Assembly (NCBI GenBank): GCA_019096065.1
Contig: JAGUCH010000003.1
Location: 7,130,001-7,194,000, forward strand
Direction: 5' to 3'
Length of the DNA: 64,000 bases
DNA from: Paracyclopina nana
Taxonomy: Eukaryota > Arthropoda > Copepoda > Cyclopoida > Cyclopettidae
Positions within the stretch are counted from its first letter, which is position 1, and every line of letters starts with the position of its first letter. A model generated the notes under the pieces. The model did no database searches. It was not told where the DNA came from and saw only the letters and a program-made list of their open reading frames with translations. This document shows, in pieces, positions 48,673 to 61,673 of the stretch. The position numbers and the translations under genes were made by a program.

Positions 48673-51600
48673 ATGTGCTCAAACAACAAGAGCAGCAATA
48701 GTGAGAGCGGAGCTACGACTGCTGTCTGCCCAATACTTCATCGGCTGCTGGCCTTGGACACGTGCCACCTCGTGACTAACTGTGGCACCAAAGCCACGGC
48801 AACAATAAAGGCCACTAATTATGCTAGCAGTAACGCAGCCACCTCCATCATCAAGCAGAAACTACTCATCAAAAAGCAGAAGCAGCCCTTCTTCTTCATA
48901 TTGAGGTTGCAGTGGCTGCTTGACCAACCCATCGGCCTTTCAGTGCTTCTGGCCTTGTTAGCCTATGCTAACACACTGTCCGGTGATTTTGTCCACGATG
49001 ACATTCCTGCCATTGTCAACAACCCGGACGTGAACGGTGCCAACACCAATGTGCTAGAGGCCTTTTCCAATGACTTTTGGGGAGAGCCAATGGCCAGTGT
49101 CAAATCGCACAAGTCCTACCGGCCTTTGACCATCCTTATTTTTAGGTACGTATCCACACAACAAGGGCCTGAATTAGCTTATATTGTTTACAGGCTTTGT
49201 TTTTGCTCATTTGTCCTGGTGGTATTTTTTTCCCTTCCAGACTGAATCATTATCTTGGCGGTGGCCAGTCTTGGCCTTTCCATGGGACCAATATTATCCT
49301 TCATGGCTGTGCTACTTTTTTGCTGGGATGCATTTGTTGTGGTACTCTTCAATTGCCCAAGCTCACATGCCTGGTTGCAGCGTCGCTGTTCGCTCTCCAT
49401 CCCATACACACTGAGGCAGTAAGCTACAAATAAGATATTTTTACCATACGAAAAGAAATACTAGAAAAGCAGTTTTTAAGCCGTTCACAAAGTTGGTAAA
49501 GAGGCTTTTTAGACTTTCAAAGAAAAGTTTGATATTGATTCATTGCACCACTTAAAGGTATCTGGTCTCGTTGGCTGTGCCGATCTTTTGGCCTGTAATC
49601 TCACCCTGATGTCCTTCTTGGCCTACACGAGGTGAGCTAATTCCCATTAGAGAGGATTCCCTCTTATTCCTGAGATGCTTTGCTGTTTCTAGGTATTTGG
49701 AAAATCCGTCGAAAAATGTCAGTTGGCACTGGCTTAGCCTCTGCTGTGCGAGTGGAGCCGTATTGAGCAAAGAAATTGGCATAATGTCTGTAGCCATTAA
49801 CATTGGATATGGCCTATTCAGATCGGCTGCCGCCAAGAATTTAGCCGGCCTGAGCAAAACTTTCAAGAGGCTTTTTTGGGCCGACACTCTCACGGTATAT
49901 ATATATATCCAACTGACTCTAGCCAGCAAAAGTTACACTTTGCGCAATCATCATAACTTTTCTTATTTTCAGCTTTGCATGCTACTTGCCATCCGAATGA
50001 TTGTGCAGAATTCCAGCCAGCCAGAATTTTCCGCCCAAGATAACCCAGCTGCATTTCACAAAAACTTCCTCACGAGGTAAAGCAAAATATCCTACATAAA
50101 AATTGGTGCCATTTCCTAGTGCCATTTTTGGTCCAACTGTGCAGTGATGATGCCTGCATATGCCTCATAGAATAATTTGCATATAAGCATTCCATAAAGA
50201 AGTACTACGGCTACGTAGTGGTGAACGATGCATAAAGTCTCTTGGCTCAACTTGATGCCAAAAAGATCCGAGTGTGATTAACTTTTTATTGCTTTATAGG
50301 GACTTGTCGTGCCAACGCGACTGGCAATTCGCCATTTCATAAGTTATTTTATAAGACGAAATAAGCTTTTTGCCACTAAAATGCTGCATTAAAAAGCAAC
50401 AGACATGAAAGCCCCTCTAGAGCGCAGATAGCATTAATACACGCAATTCACCAAAACAACTACTAGGAGCAGAAGTTCTTCTGGGTGCCATTACTAAACA
50501 CTACTGTTTTTACCGCTACACATTAGTCACTACTGTTTTTGAACATATATTATAAGCACTACACTACTGACACACTAAGAACTACTGTCCATCTACTGAT
50601 GTAGTAACCAATACAGAATTAAATATACTCATTTTGTACTGACATACTAAGCACTACACTACCACTGACACTTTAGTCACTACTCCTGTCACATTAGGAG
50701 TACTCAGATTACACATTGGTATACTGTTGGTATATATTATTTTAAGGCCAGGCTTTCAAGGTTTGGCTTTTACAGTAAAGCTTTTAAGGTAAGACATGTT
50801 AAAAGTTAGGTAGTTAAGGTTAGGCATTTAAGGTTTGGCTTGTGAGTTTATGTTTTTAAAGTTAGGCTTTTCCACTAGAGCTTTTGAAGTATGACATATT
50901 TAAGGTTAGGTAATTCAGGCTAGGCTTTCAATGTTTGGCTTTTGAAATTATGATTTGCAAGTTAGGCTTATAAAGGAAGGCTTTATAGGTTAGGCTTTTC
51001 AGGTAATACTTAAGAATTGGGAGTGTCCTTTTTTTATTTTGCTTTTGCTTTTTGATTTATTGTACAATGTTAATGTCTGACTAGTAGTTACTAATCTACA
51101 TGTTCAAAAAGTGTAGTGGCTAGTGAGTATGTCAAAATGCTACTTGTTCAAAGAGTGTAGCGGTAAGTGTGTCAGTTCAGTAGTTCTTAGTAAGACTGTT
51201 CATAAAGTGTAGCTGTTGGTATGTCAGTACAGTAGTGATACAAATTCGGGATTAGTGTGTCAGTACAATAGTGATTAGTAAGTTTCCCCGTTCTTCTTGT
51301 ACTTGACGATTCACTATGAAGGAAATCCCAGTAAAAATGCACTTTTTGACAGGCACAATAAATTTGTCCCACAGAAAAGAAGGTGCGCTATTCCTCTTCT
51401 CTTTAAGTTAATTTTTCGTTTTATCATCAAATTAACTGAACAATGGGTGTTATTTCATTTTTCGCTAGATGGCGCTCGAGTATCGACCGTACTGAAAAAG
51501 GGCGCAAAATTCAACCAGCCAGTGTCACGCTAGCTCGCATCACATGCCTGAAAGTGCTACCAGATTTTTCGTTGGTAAATAAACAGGACATTGGCGCTGT

Positions 51601-54600
51601 TAGGATGAAAAGTTTTGGGCGAATTTCTGCGCCGTCTAGATACACAATTGCACTTTGTGCGGGTGGTAAGTCTAGAGGCGTGGGAAGATCCAGGTGACAG
51701 AGTCTTCCATCTTTTTTTGACCATTAACAGAACTGTACGTACGTAGTACGCAACAAAAGATGGTGGCGAAAGCGCAAAGTAGTCGAGGTGGAAGCCACAA
51801 ATGGATTTTGGCAGTAGATTGATGTTGTGTCCCATTTGTTTTACAGAACATTAACCTTTCTGTACCTTCCCGTGCACAACTTTTGGCTGTTGTTGTGTCC
51901 GAACGCTTTGTCGTATGACTGGCAAATGGGCTCGCTTCCCCTGATACATTCGCCATGGGATTTCAGAGCCTTGCTGGCATTGCCACTCTTTTACGGCTCC
52001 CTTCTGTTCGGATTTACGAGGCTCTTTTTCAAACAAGGCGAAAAAATGAGGGTAAGTTGACATCCACAGCCTGAAAAATGGAATGAAATGCTCTAATTCC
52101 ACCACAGCAGCAGACAGCGCCAGATGAGCGAGCCTTGGCCATGGCTGGCCTCTTCTTGGTTTTGCCTTTTCTACCAGCCTCAAACCTATTCTTCCCAGTG
52201 GGATTTGTAGTGGCGGAACGGATCCTCTACTTGCCAAGGTACCCATTGCTAGGAATCTCTTACAACGTAGGCGGTCATGGAGGTTTTTTTGCTGCGACGT
52301 ACGTACGCGAGTGTAGCCGATTAATCTCCATTTCGGAAGTTAACTCAAACAAAAAGCTCATTACCAAGTCTAATTGGAGATCCTCCCGCAGCGGCTCGCT
52401 CAAAATTGTGTGACCTCATAATGCTATGAATGAATGATGAGAGGTGAAGTGCAGTGTCAGCAAAAGTAGCACCAATTGGGCATACCCTCTGGAGAGAGAC
52501 CATTACTCCATTCATTGCAGCATAAGGGGAATGCGTACTATTTAGCTGTTGGGATGATCAGGAGGCTGCAGTATACTGCCAAGTGCAGTATCTATTGAAA
52601 CAGTGAGAAGGATTATAGGCTTACACTTAGGAACATCTTCATCAACTTCATTACACCTTCATTCAGGATGCCAAACTGTTGTAATGAAAAAGGAGGGTGG
52701 TAGTTCATCTACCTCCAGCTGTATGCCATATTTTAGCTTAGATTGCCTGATTTTTGACCATTCAAGACTATGGTCGAAACAGCCGTGCTCCTTAATGCTT
52801 TTCAAGGCGTACTGCGTAATAATCTGCATGAATATCGACTAGAGGCCAGCCATTACGATGCTAATCTGAGAGCGAGGAAGTAGTCGTAGAAATGCGGACT
52901 ATTTATATACCCCTGCGTTGGATTATTCCGCAAAATCGCATTATGAGTTCAGCACTTTGGGGAAGATTCACAGCGGTCACGTGCCCGTTAAGTCATGTTA
53001 TACGAAGCACGAGTGGTTCTATAGCTGTGTACCTTCCCAAGCAGAAAATGAGAGCACCAAGAGCTGGATAATTATCTGAGCTCTTGGGGAATTGATTTCG
53101 ACCAGCTATAGGCTATGGGAGGAGGAGGAGGGCATCAATCTACTAAGGATGCAGACCCTCAGAGCTAATCCCATATTGGGAACACCGGGCTGGGCGCCAA
53201 AAGTTAGGTCGGGAGAGAACAAAAACTTTTTGATGACTTTACCATGAAGACGGCCTCGAGGAGGCCATGCAACCCAAAAAAACACCTCCAAAGATAAATG
53301 ACGGGAACAAAAGATTTCTTTTCTGGCACCTAATAAGCCGAGCTCGCAGCTCTGAATGCACACACAAGAGCTGCTGCGTTGAAGGCTGCAATTAGAGCCC
53401 GGCTTTCTAATTTCAGGATGACCCAAGGAAAGACAATAACGTACACAACAGTCTATAATTGGGTACTGTGTTTGCAACCTGGAAAGATGCTGCTCCAGTA
53501 GATATAAGTGAATTAGAAGTTCGGATGGCGAAAGCTAATGCAGTAAAAGCCTTTGTTTCTAGCTCTCTTCTCTTATCTTCGAGTTGTAGTATCTAATATT
53601 GGCAAAAGAATGAACGTGCTAATCAGAGATATTGGCTTGGTTTCTGTGGCGGTGCCGCGGGCACTTACGTAAATGGGGCATCATTTTGGATTGCTACATA
53701 GCTGCATGTGAGGTGATGATGGGGATGCACGAGCACTAGTAGGCTTTTGCTGCCTTTTTAGAAATGCTGCAACGCAACGGGAAGTAAGAGCCCAGGAGAA
53801 AAAAGATCAACCGATTCGGAGAAAGAAGAATAGGAACTATCATATGATAGCCCGGTTCCATCTTAGAAGAAAGTTAAGTACGCTACTTTTACCTTTGATG
53901 GCGCAACGTAACATTTCAGCTACTTAACAATAATGATTTTTCCACGCTATCTATGCCGATTGTCGTTGATGAGATCGGGCTGATTTTCACCCATTGTTGC
54001 CAACCCACAATTGCAGAAGCTGCAACTTTTTTTGCATCAATTTTCCCCGCTCCAATGGAAGAATATAGAACCACTAGGAGGATTCAATTACCTACTGAAA
54101 ATGGGAAACTGTTTTTTGTCCCCTAGAACTCGAGCACAGCACGAGTATAACGTTAGTCAACTAGCTAGGGCTTTCTTTTCTTCTTTTTGGAGAACTCTGG
54201 GATTATCGTTCAGCTTATTGCCACGGGGATTGCGACTGATGTTGTCCGTGCGATGCTCCACTGTCGGTAAATATCGAGTGAAATCAACCGATGATGCACT
54301 TACGAATCGTTGCGCAGACCATTTCCTGCAAAAAAAAGGCGCTGCTCCAGTTAGCAAAATGGCAATATATTCTTGTGCTAGGTGCAGATAACAAATCAGG
54401 CTATAACATCATTATTTTTTCAATTGACACGATGGGTTGCGACGTGACAGAATTGTGTCAGACTTGAGAGTGTTTACTAAAGAAACTCCATCTAAATAAG
54501 AATGGCTGAGTTGTTTTTTGGGGCAATAATGCGGGCAAGCGGACGACAGTTGAGGCGCCAAAATTCAAAATCAAGTAATAAGCTTTTGAAGTAAGGCAGA

Positions 54601-57600
54601 CAATGACAATTTTTATTGCAATTTTTCAGCCAAATCTCGCATTGCAATACTCTTGCTTGATCTGTCACAATGTGGACGATTAGCTTTTCTCTCCTTTTTC
54701 AAGTCTTTAGCAAAGTGCTTGAACCTAATGTGAAAAAATCTTCTTACAATTTTCTTTTCCAAATTGTGACATTCAGGCAAAATAGGCTGCCTTCCTTCAA
54801 AAAAGCCCTTAAAGACCCAATCCAAGATCTTTTTGGGCAGAGTGGCACTATTTTGTATGGCACATCGGAAATCATTTTCAGCTTCATAAATAACTTTTTC
54901 AAAAAAAATGGTGGAGCATTTTGCAAGTGAGTCCCCTTCAAAGTCTTTGATCATTTGAAGCTTCTGATAATCTTCTTCAGTTAAGTCATTTTCCACAAGT
55001 ACTGAAAAGCAATCATTGCAGGTCTTGAATTTCAGCTTGATGGCACTTTGAATCACAAAGCCACTCATTTTTTTCAGCAAGGCTGATTTTGTTGGATGAG
55101 TTGTTGAGGTCTAAGTTTGACAAGAACATTTCAAAAGTATCAGTCTCAAGATCAGTGTCCATGTAAGCTATGCTTTTTTTTACTTCAGCCAAGTCCAGCA
55201 AAAAAGAGCTGTCATCGAAATCGTAGTTAGATGACTTAATGTCCCTGACAAAATTGGCCAAAGTAATAGCTCTCAGGTTGTACAAGAAGTTTTTGGCTGT
55301 TGGGTGTGGATTCTTGCTTCTCACCTGGTTAAAATGAAGAGAACATAAAAGCATTTAAAAGCATAAAGAAAGCATTGCATTTATCAGACTATATAGCATG
55401 CATGTATGTACCTGAGAAAATAGATTCTCAAGAGAATCTTGTGACAACCTTCCAGTGAGAAAAAACTTGAAGCCCTCCTCTTTAAGCAATTGATCTTGAA
55501 TAGCAATTACACTTAAAGTAGTCAGGATTACTCCAGTTTGGACAGGCTTCCAGCCTCCAGGTATCTTCATGGACTTGAAAAGCTCAATCATCTCGGTCAA
55601 AAAATCAATTCTGGATTGATGCTTCTCCAAATTGCTCAAGCTGAATGCATCTGGGGCATGTCTACTGTTGACTAATCTGAACCAGTTATTCATTTTCTCT
55701 ATGAAAAGGGCTGTTGTAAGAAGGTCGTTGGAATAGTCATTGTTGCTGACCAGATATCTGAGCCCATGTACAGTGGAAGGAGAAAAAATGGCTGTAGCAA
55801 CCTTAACATCCATTTTTTTGAAATGCTTTGGGTCTAGGACATTCAGATTCAGTTTGGGGGCAAGTTTGAGTGTACTGTGCCTGTCATATGATTCCAATGC
55901 TCTCAGGTGATCAAGAGAAACAATGCTACTTGATAGTCCATTTCTGAGCACAAAATCTTGGGGAAGGGTAAACATTTCCCAGAGGCATAGTTGTGCTCTA
56001 GTATTTTTGAAGAGATGAGGCATGTCATAGATGAAATACAGCTTTTTCATTTCATCTGCTGGGTGAGGGACGTATGGGACTGAATTATTCTTCTTGTCAA
56101 ACTTTAACCCCAATCACTTAAAGGCTGTGCCATTAGTTGTTGCCATGTCACTTGTCACATTAACAACTACTAAACCGACTTCATGAATGGCCCTGATAAC
56201 ATCTCTTATCACTTGTCCAATGACAGAACCATCAATTTTTTTGGAAGTGAAATAATAGGCCACAATTTGCTTTACTCTCGTTGATAGTCCACCAATTTGG
56301 AAAACTAGAGCTTTGTTAGCCACTCCTTCATGATTGGGCAAGGTAACATCTCCCACAAATGAGTCAGACTTCATGTCATAATCGTAGCTTGGAGATATAG
56401 CCATTTCATCAAGAGAGAGAGAGAAAAGCTTTTCTTGGCTTGACATATTTTTTAGCTTCTCTCCCATTTGCATTAGCACATCATTTAGGATTCCACAATC
56501 TTTAGTGTTTACCTGTGTGAGTGGCAGGTGATCCCTTCTGAGTTTCATTTTTTATTACCACTGTGCCCCACTGTGCGCTCAAAGTATTGTGTTTTTCTGC
56601 AGGACACACGTTTTATTGTCTCTTATCTCATTATGGGCTGGTTCATTCGCTCGAAATCGGGGACAGCGAGGCTTAGCCGATTTGAACTTGGGAATTGAGT
56701 ACTTTTCATGGCATTAGTGAAAGCAGTGCAAAATAATAGCTAATATTAGACGCGCGCGAGCGCGGAATGAACCTTTTGTGATTTTTGTAATTGGTAAATT
56801 GATTGATGGCCTAACTTCTGTCATAGCTGCTGAAATCCTATGATGCTGGTAAAAGAGGTGGATTACATTGCATGACAAATGCGTCCCAAGAGAGGACGTC
56901 AGATGCTTTCTCATTTGTCTGTTGACATTCCATTCAGGCATTTTTTGCTGCTAACTGTCATGCAATTGCGAAAAAGGACCGTCCTCTTTCTGGCTCCTCA
57001 TTTGTGAAGCCTTCTTATATGGCTGTGTACAAGATCCTGCCAGATTTCTTGCTTTTGCCTCAAAAGTGGCACGGCTGCATTGTTTGTCGTGGTGGTGGTG
57101 GCCGTCGTAATATTTTCTATAGGACCACATGGCCTCCAAATTGTCCAACTCAATTCTGGCTGCTTTGTACATGTCCCATTTGGTCTACTTTTCGATCTCC
57201 CCTTCTTAAAACATGGAGGAGATGGCTTTCACTGCTATACTTCTATTTTGAGATGAGCCCTCAAACTGCGTCGTTGTTAGAAAAACGTGTTCTGCCTGCA
57301 AAAAACAAAGAACGAGCCACCAAAAAACTCGATCTTGGCTACAATTAGACTTGGGCTAGCATTCCCTCAAACAGCGTATTCAACGAGAAAGCTATATGAG
57401 ATAAAAAAGCCTTTTTGTGCTTGGTGGCAACCCCCTTTTCCCTGAGGTTACTTCTACTACTGTTGGCCTTGATGGCAAAGGCGAAAAGCCCGATGCTTTC
57501 GTACATCCAATTAATGTCAGAAATAGTAAGATGTGGGTTTTTCTCATCGTTCGATTGATTGCTCTCGTATTCCTTTCATGTTTGCGCTCGGCAAACTTAT

Positions 57601-60600
57601 TCAGCACTAACAAGGTCTGAGAGACAAACTCTGTGCTTTCAGTATCGGGTTCTGTTTGCTCGTGGCATTAGGACTGGAACGGCTCCTGGCAATAATTCAG
57701 AATTCACAACCACCCGGCATTCCAGCTTCTGGTTGCAGTAGCTGTAGCACAACAACTGGGAGAAGAAAAAGAAGCAGCAGTCAAAGTTCCATGAGCTCCA
57801 CAGCTTCATCTACGAAAAGTGGTGGAAGAAGAACCTCAAAGATAAGAAGGCCAAGAAGGAGATTGAGGAAAGAGCCTCACCAGTCAACCAGCATGGCCTC
57901 TGCAGCAGCCTCGAATAATGTTTACTTTCTGGCTTTGTTCTTCATCCTTCTCGGCATGTTTACCCTCAAAACTTGGTCCAGAAATCATGATTGGAACTCG
58001 AGAAGGGGGCTTTTTAGGTACTGTCTTTTTGCTGTTGTAGTGTCCCACAAAGTGGAGATTTGCTTTTAGGTCGGGGTTGAAGACCCAGCCAACTAATGCC
58101 AAGGTTCACTACAACTATGCCAATGTGCTTAAGGAGGATGGTCAGTCGCGGCTGGCTGTTAGGCATTACAGGGAAGCCCTCAGGTGAGCTGCAGCCATTT
58201 ATCCTCATCACTTTGGCATTACTATAAGGATTCGGTTTTTTTTGTTTCAACTCTAGGCTCTGGCCTAGTTATGTGTTGGCTCACAATAACTTGGCAACCC
58301 TTTTGGAGGATCGTCAAGAGGCACTTCATCATTTGAAGATGGCTTTGAATATCGATCCTTGGCACCCAAACTCACTCTACAACTTGGCGTTGCTTCACAG
58401 GTAGCAAAGGAAATAATTCAGCTTATGACAGTCTCGAACGCATTGTCTTGTGCTTACAGGGAGGCTGGCGACTGTTCAAGGGCCATTCCATTGCTTGAGA
58501 AGTGTATAAGTGTGGAACCTAACCATGAGAGGGCCTATCCAGTGCTTTCCGATTGCCTCTTCAGCCAAAACAGCCTTCATCAAGGCAAGTTGACAAAGAT
58601 GTCCCTTGGGACAATGAGCGAGACTGAAGACCAAAATGAAGAACGCATGATGATAAGGAAATCCAAGGACGACAAGTAAGAATTGGGGGCTTTCTAGCCA
58701 TTTTTCATTGCACAATCAGCGTGACCATGTCTTTTGGCTCGCTAGATAGTACATAGGAGTTGAAGGATGATATAGCTTTCTAAGATGGGGGGCTCAATGA
58801 AAATAACCCTAGGCTTTGTGCACTTATACTACGCAGAGTCTGCATAAAAGGTCACCACTCTTTGAGGTTGACCACTACCTTCTTCCACAGCCTCAAAGCC
58901 CTTGGGGGTCGATCATCTATCTACAAGCCTACTTTTACTATATCTAAGGTCGAAAACGGCAACTTACTACAGTTGTCCATGCGGCACTCGATCGTAGTAG
59001 CCCTAAGGGAGAGGTGTATTATATGTTATAGTAAATAGTAAGGAAGCTGCTGGGAGTGGTTTGTGGCCTCGTTATCGTCCTCCGAGGCTTTTTCGCTATG
59101 ATGAACATCGCTTGACGAGCCGACCCCCTCAAGGGGTTTGTTGTTAGTATCATGCGGATCCAAAACATTGAGATCCCATTTTCAATGAATATTCCGAGGA
59201 TAAGTCTGCAAAATTCGTGGGACATATTCGAAATCCCCTTGAAGATTTTCCTGTCAGAATATCTTCTCAATTTTGTGCTAGAATAGAAGTAGTGGCGGTG
59301 GCGGCCACTAGCTGCCACTCTCTGAATAGAGAAGGGATCATCATTTTGAGAAAAAACTTGAACCAGCTACAGCATTATACAGCGTTAGCCGTTGGTACAG
59401 AAATAATGCTATTCTACGTATAATATGCATGTACACATGTTGTTGGTTGGTCTTTTCAGATTGACTAATGGAGCAGACGTAACAATGGGTGGAGAAGATG
59501 CAGCCTCAACCACAACAGCTGAGAGTAAAAACATGGCTTCAATTCTTTCCCACTTGGTGAGTAGATAGTTATTTATGCGTACGACTCAGAAAGTGCATCA
59601 GATCTTCCCGCCAACAACACAACAGCAGCAGCAGCTGCTGCTGCCTTCGAGAGCATTTCTTTGTGTGGAGTCAGCTAATGGCATCACTTCCAGTTCCGGT
59701 CGTCCATCCTCCTCCACGATTGGCTCAATAATGCATAAAGATGCTTTTAGTACAGTTAGCATACATTTCATCGTTTTGCATAGCCTCATATTCTTCTAGT
59801 TTATAAAGAAATTGTAATTGAGAATGGTCTTGGTAAAGGCTTTAAAAAGTTAGTGCTCACTATTCTCTGACTCAGGCTGTAGATGATTGGTACTTTTAGA
59901 TACTATGTGGGAATAGAATGGTGCTTAGAAACGTCACTGGCAGAATTTTGTTAAGAGAGCAGCCCTCTTGACTTGTGGATGAGGGGGGTGATGGTGATGA
60001 TGCCATTTTCAAACTAATTGAGGAGCACCACTTAGTTTTCATGATGATTATCTCTCATCGACTTGAAAAGAGGGAGAAGAGATGCGCGGTTCTTTGATGA
60101 TATGGTATATCCCACTTTATTCCCACAAAATGGGGAGCAAAAACAATCTCTCAAAGAGCTGGCTACAGCAGCCAGCAAAAGCAATTTCAACTCAGTCAGC
60201 TGTCTGCCAGAAAGAATCAGAGGCCCAGCATCATCAGTATTATTTGCAGACCTCGCTACTGCTGCTGCTGCTGTCCTTTGACTTGGAAATTTGACCCCCC
60301 TCCTCTGCTGCTAACTATTACTGTCATCCCCCCCTTTGCTCGACCCCTTTGTGCCACTACATGCATACAGCTAGCTCTTTACTAGTGTATGCAGAGTACT
60401 CGACTTTGTAAGCAAAGCTGGTTATTATTGCAGGCGGAATTCTATATGGGTTTGGAGAAGTGGAACAAGGCCGAAATGGCCCTTCAAAGGATTTTGAGCC
60501 GAGAGCCCGAGCATGATGTGGCTCTCTACCAACTCTCCCAGGTCTATTTGGAACAAAACAAAACCAGACTTGCCCTGGAGGCAATCAAGTCTGCCGCCAA

Positions 60601-61673
60601 AAATGGGTGCAAGAACAAAGTTAATTTGACTCAGCCCTCCGTGCTCGCTGCAACCAGCACGTCTTGTGTTTGGGGAACAAAATGCACGACAAAGGCCCAC
60701 TTGTGCACTCAAATTGTCATTCAAGAGGCCGATATCTTGAGGGCAATGAGGCACTACAAACTGGCTGCAAAGGTAATACTGCAAAAGTTCAAAAGTTGCA
60801 ATTGCTATTTTGCAACAAATGGTGCGACAAAAAAACCTTTTCCTTTTCGCGCAAAAATTAACTTGGTTAGCTACACGTTTGGTATGGAGTAGCTACTAGA
60901 AGTGGTGCTGGCTGCAACAACATAAGCTTGTGCCAAATTAAGTCCTTCTAGCGGAAAGTGCATTTAAGTCTCAATTACCGTTTTGAAGAACTTGTTGGAG
61001 CCAGCTGCTCCACTCACGAATCATTGCAGAATGCTAAAAAGGCTTCGGCTGAAATCCGCCGACTATAAATAAGCCTTTCATTTTTGCTTGAAATTAAGCC
61101 GCTGCTCCTTCGAGCGGATGTTAGTGCCACTTCATGGAACCACGACTATCTACTTCTAAAAATGATCACGAACTTAATGTATTTTTGCCCTACATTAGAG
61201 CCAGAGCAAACGTGCTTCTACGACTGTTGGAGAGACTGCAAAAGGTTGTTTCACGAAGTTAAAGTTGAGAAATGGAGTTGTCATTTCCGGCGTTATCGCA
61301 ACCCCGTAGCAAATCTCAGGGATTCTCTCGTTGGGCAATAACAATTTGGCAAACTTTTTTATGATCGACCTTACAGCAGCTTACAGCGCACCAGGCCGCG
61401 CGCTATGCAGCAGTGAAGGCAACTCTGATTATGATCTACTACAACTCCTTTTTTCTCCCTTTCTTCTAGAGATACACACTGGCCTTGGAAATGAGTCCCC
61501 AGCGAGAAAGTGAGCTTTTACTCAACTTGGGATCAGTTCATCACGCTATGGGTGAATGGGAACTGGCCAAAAGACATTACAGCCAATGCCTGAAATTGGA
61601 GCCAAACAACCAAGTGGTCATAGCAAATATGAAGCTACTTGGCAGCCAACTTTACGAGCTCAAGAACCATTGA
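48673..61673 (+). CDS. TMTC1: TMTC1-like ER O-mannosyltransferase with TPR repeats, 951 aa
   Basis: TMTC proteins are multi-pass ER proteins that O-mannosylate cadherin domains. Fourteen exons: 48673-49145, 49241-49418, 49558-49631, 49693-49894, 49973-50076, 51847-52051, 52108-52238, 57643-58017, 58070-58183, 58257-58400, 58460-58675, 59460-59556, 60434-60772 and 61470-61673. All borders are GT-AG, and the sum of 2,856 nt equals 952 codons with TGA. The start ATG follows an in-frame TAA at 48646. After a Ser/Lys-rich extension come a membrane helix, FVHDD (about 106-110, the GT-C-type acidic motif), [34 protein letters not shown] (residue 224 is Cys where relatives I recall have Arg), LSKEIGI, DNPAAF, and [23 protein letters not shown] across exons 7-8. 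A Ser/Arg-rich insert (about 485-530) follows, then about seven TPRs ([18 protein letters not shown] onward) to the C-terminus. [10 protein letters not shown] favours TMTC1 over TMTC2; the TLTFLYLP segment recalls TMTC2. Confidence 0.93.
50491..51281. mobile_element. Non-autonomous element with CACTA-type ends in TMTC intron 5
   Basis: The ends are inverted: TTACTAAACACTACTGT at 50491 and the complement of TTACTAATCACTATTGT ending at 51281. From both ends inward, units built on CACTACTG, GACACACTAA and TTTTTGAACA repeat several times in mirror orientation. The centre (about 50740-51010) is a separate minisatellite. There is no ORF. I found no clear target duplication, so exact ends are uncertain. 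Confidence 0.7.
50740..51010 (+). repeat. Degenerate minisatellite of AGGTTAGGCTTTT units
   Basis: About a dozen loosely conserved units of roughly 17-25 bp (variants of TTAAGGTTAGGCTTTT and AGGTTTGGCTTTT) lie at the centre of the intron 5 element. TTAGG occurs in many units but never in uninterrupted tandem, so this is not telomeric repeat. Confidence 0.8.
54613..56548 (-). pseudogene. Decayed P-element-like (THAP9-like) transposase in TMTC intron 7
   Basis: Two coding blocks, 56548-55412 and 55324-54613, flank an 87-bp GT-AG intron. The intron falls exactly between DSLENLFSQ and [11 protein letters not shown]. RNase-H-core motifs of P transposases are present: [22 protein letters not shown] in the GTP-binding insertion, and [11 protein letters not shown]-terminal CNDC resembles the family's Cys pair. 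The N-terminal THAP zinc finger is absent, with nothing matching upstream on this strand. An in-frame TGA (56116-56114) interrupts the first block, and a one-base frame change falls at an A7 run (55074-55068), so the copy is dead or nearly so. I see no terminal inverted repeats. It lies antisense to the TMTC gene inside a 5.4-kb intron, which is the largest in that gene. Confidence 0.85.

Noticed and set aside
50740..51010. Interstitial telomere (TTAGG)n
   Set aside because: TTAGG pentamers occur inside longer degenerate AGGTTAGGCTTTT units and never as consecutive TTAGG repeats.
56114..56116. In-frame TGA read as selenocysteine or programmed readthrough
   Set aside because: A second lesion (frame change at an A7 run) and the missing THAP domain make ordinary pseudogene decay the simpler reading.
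56951..57172. Missing THAP exon of the P-like transposase
   Set aside because: The minus-strand frame here lacks the C-x(2-4)-C...C-x2-H pattern of a THAP finger.
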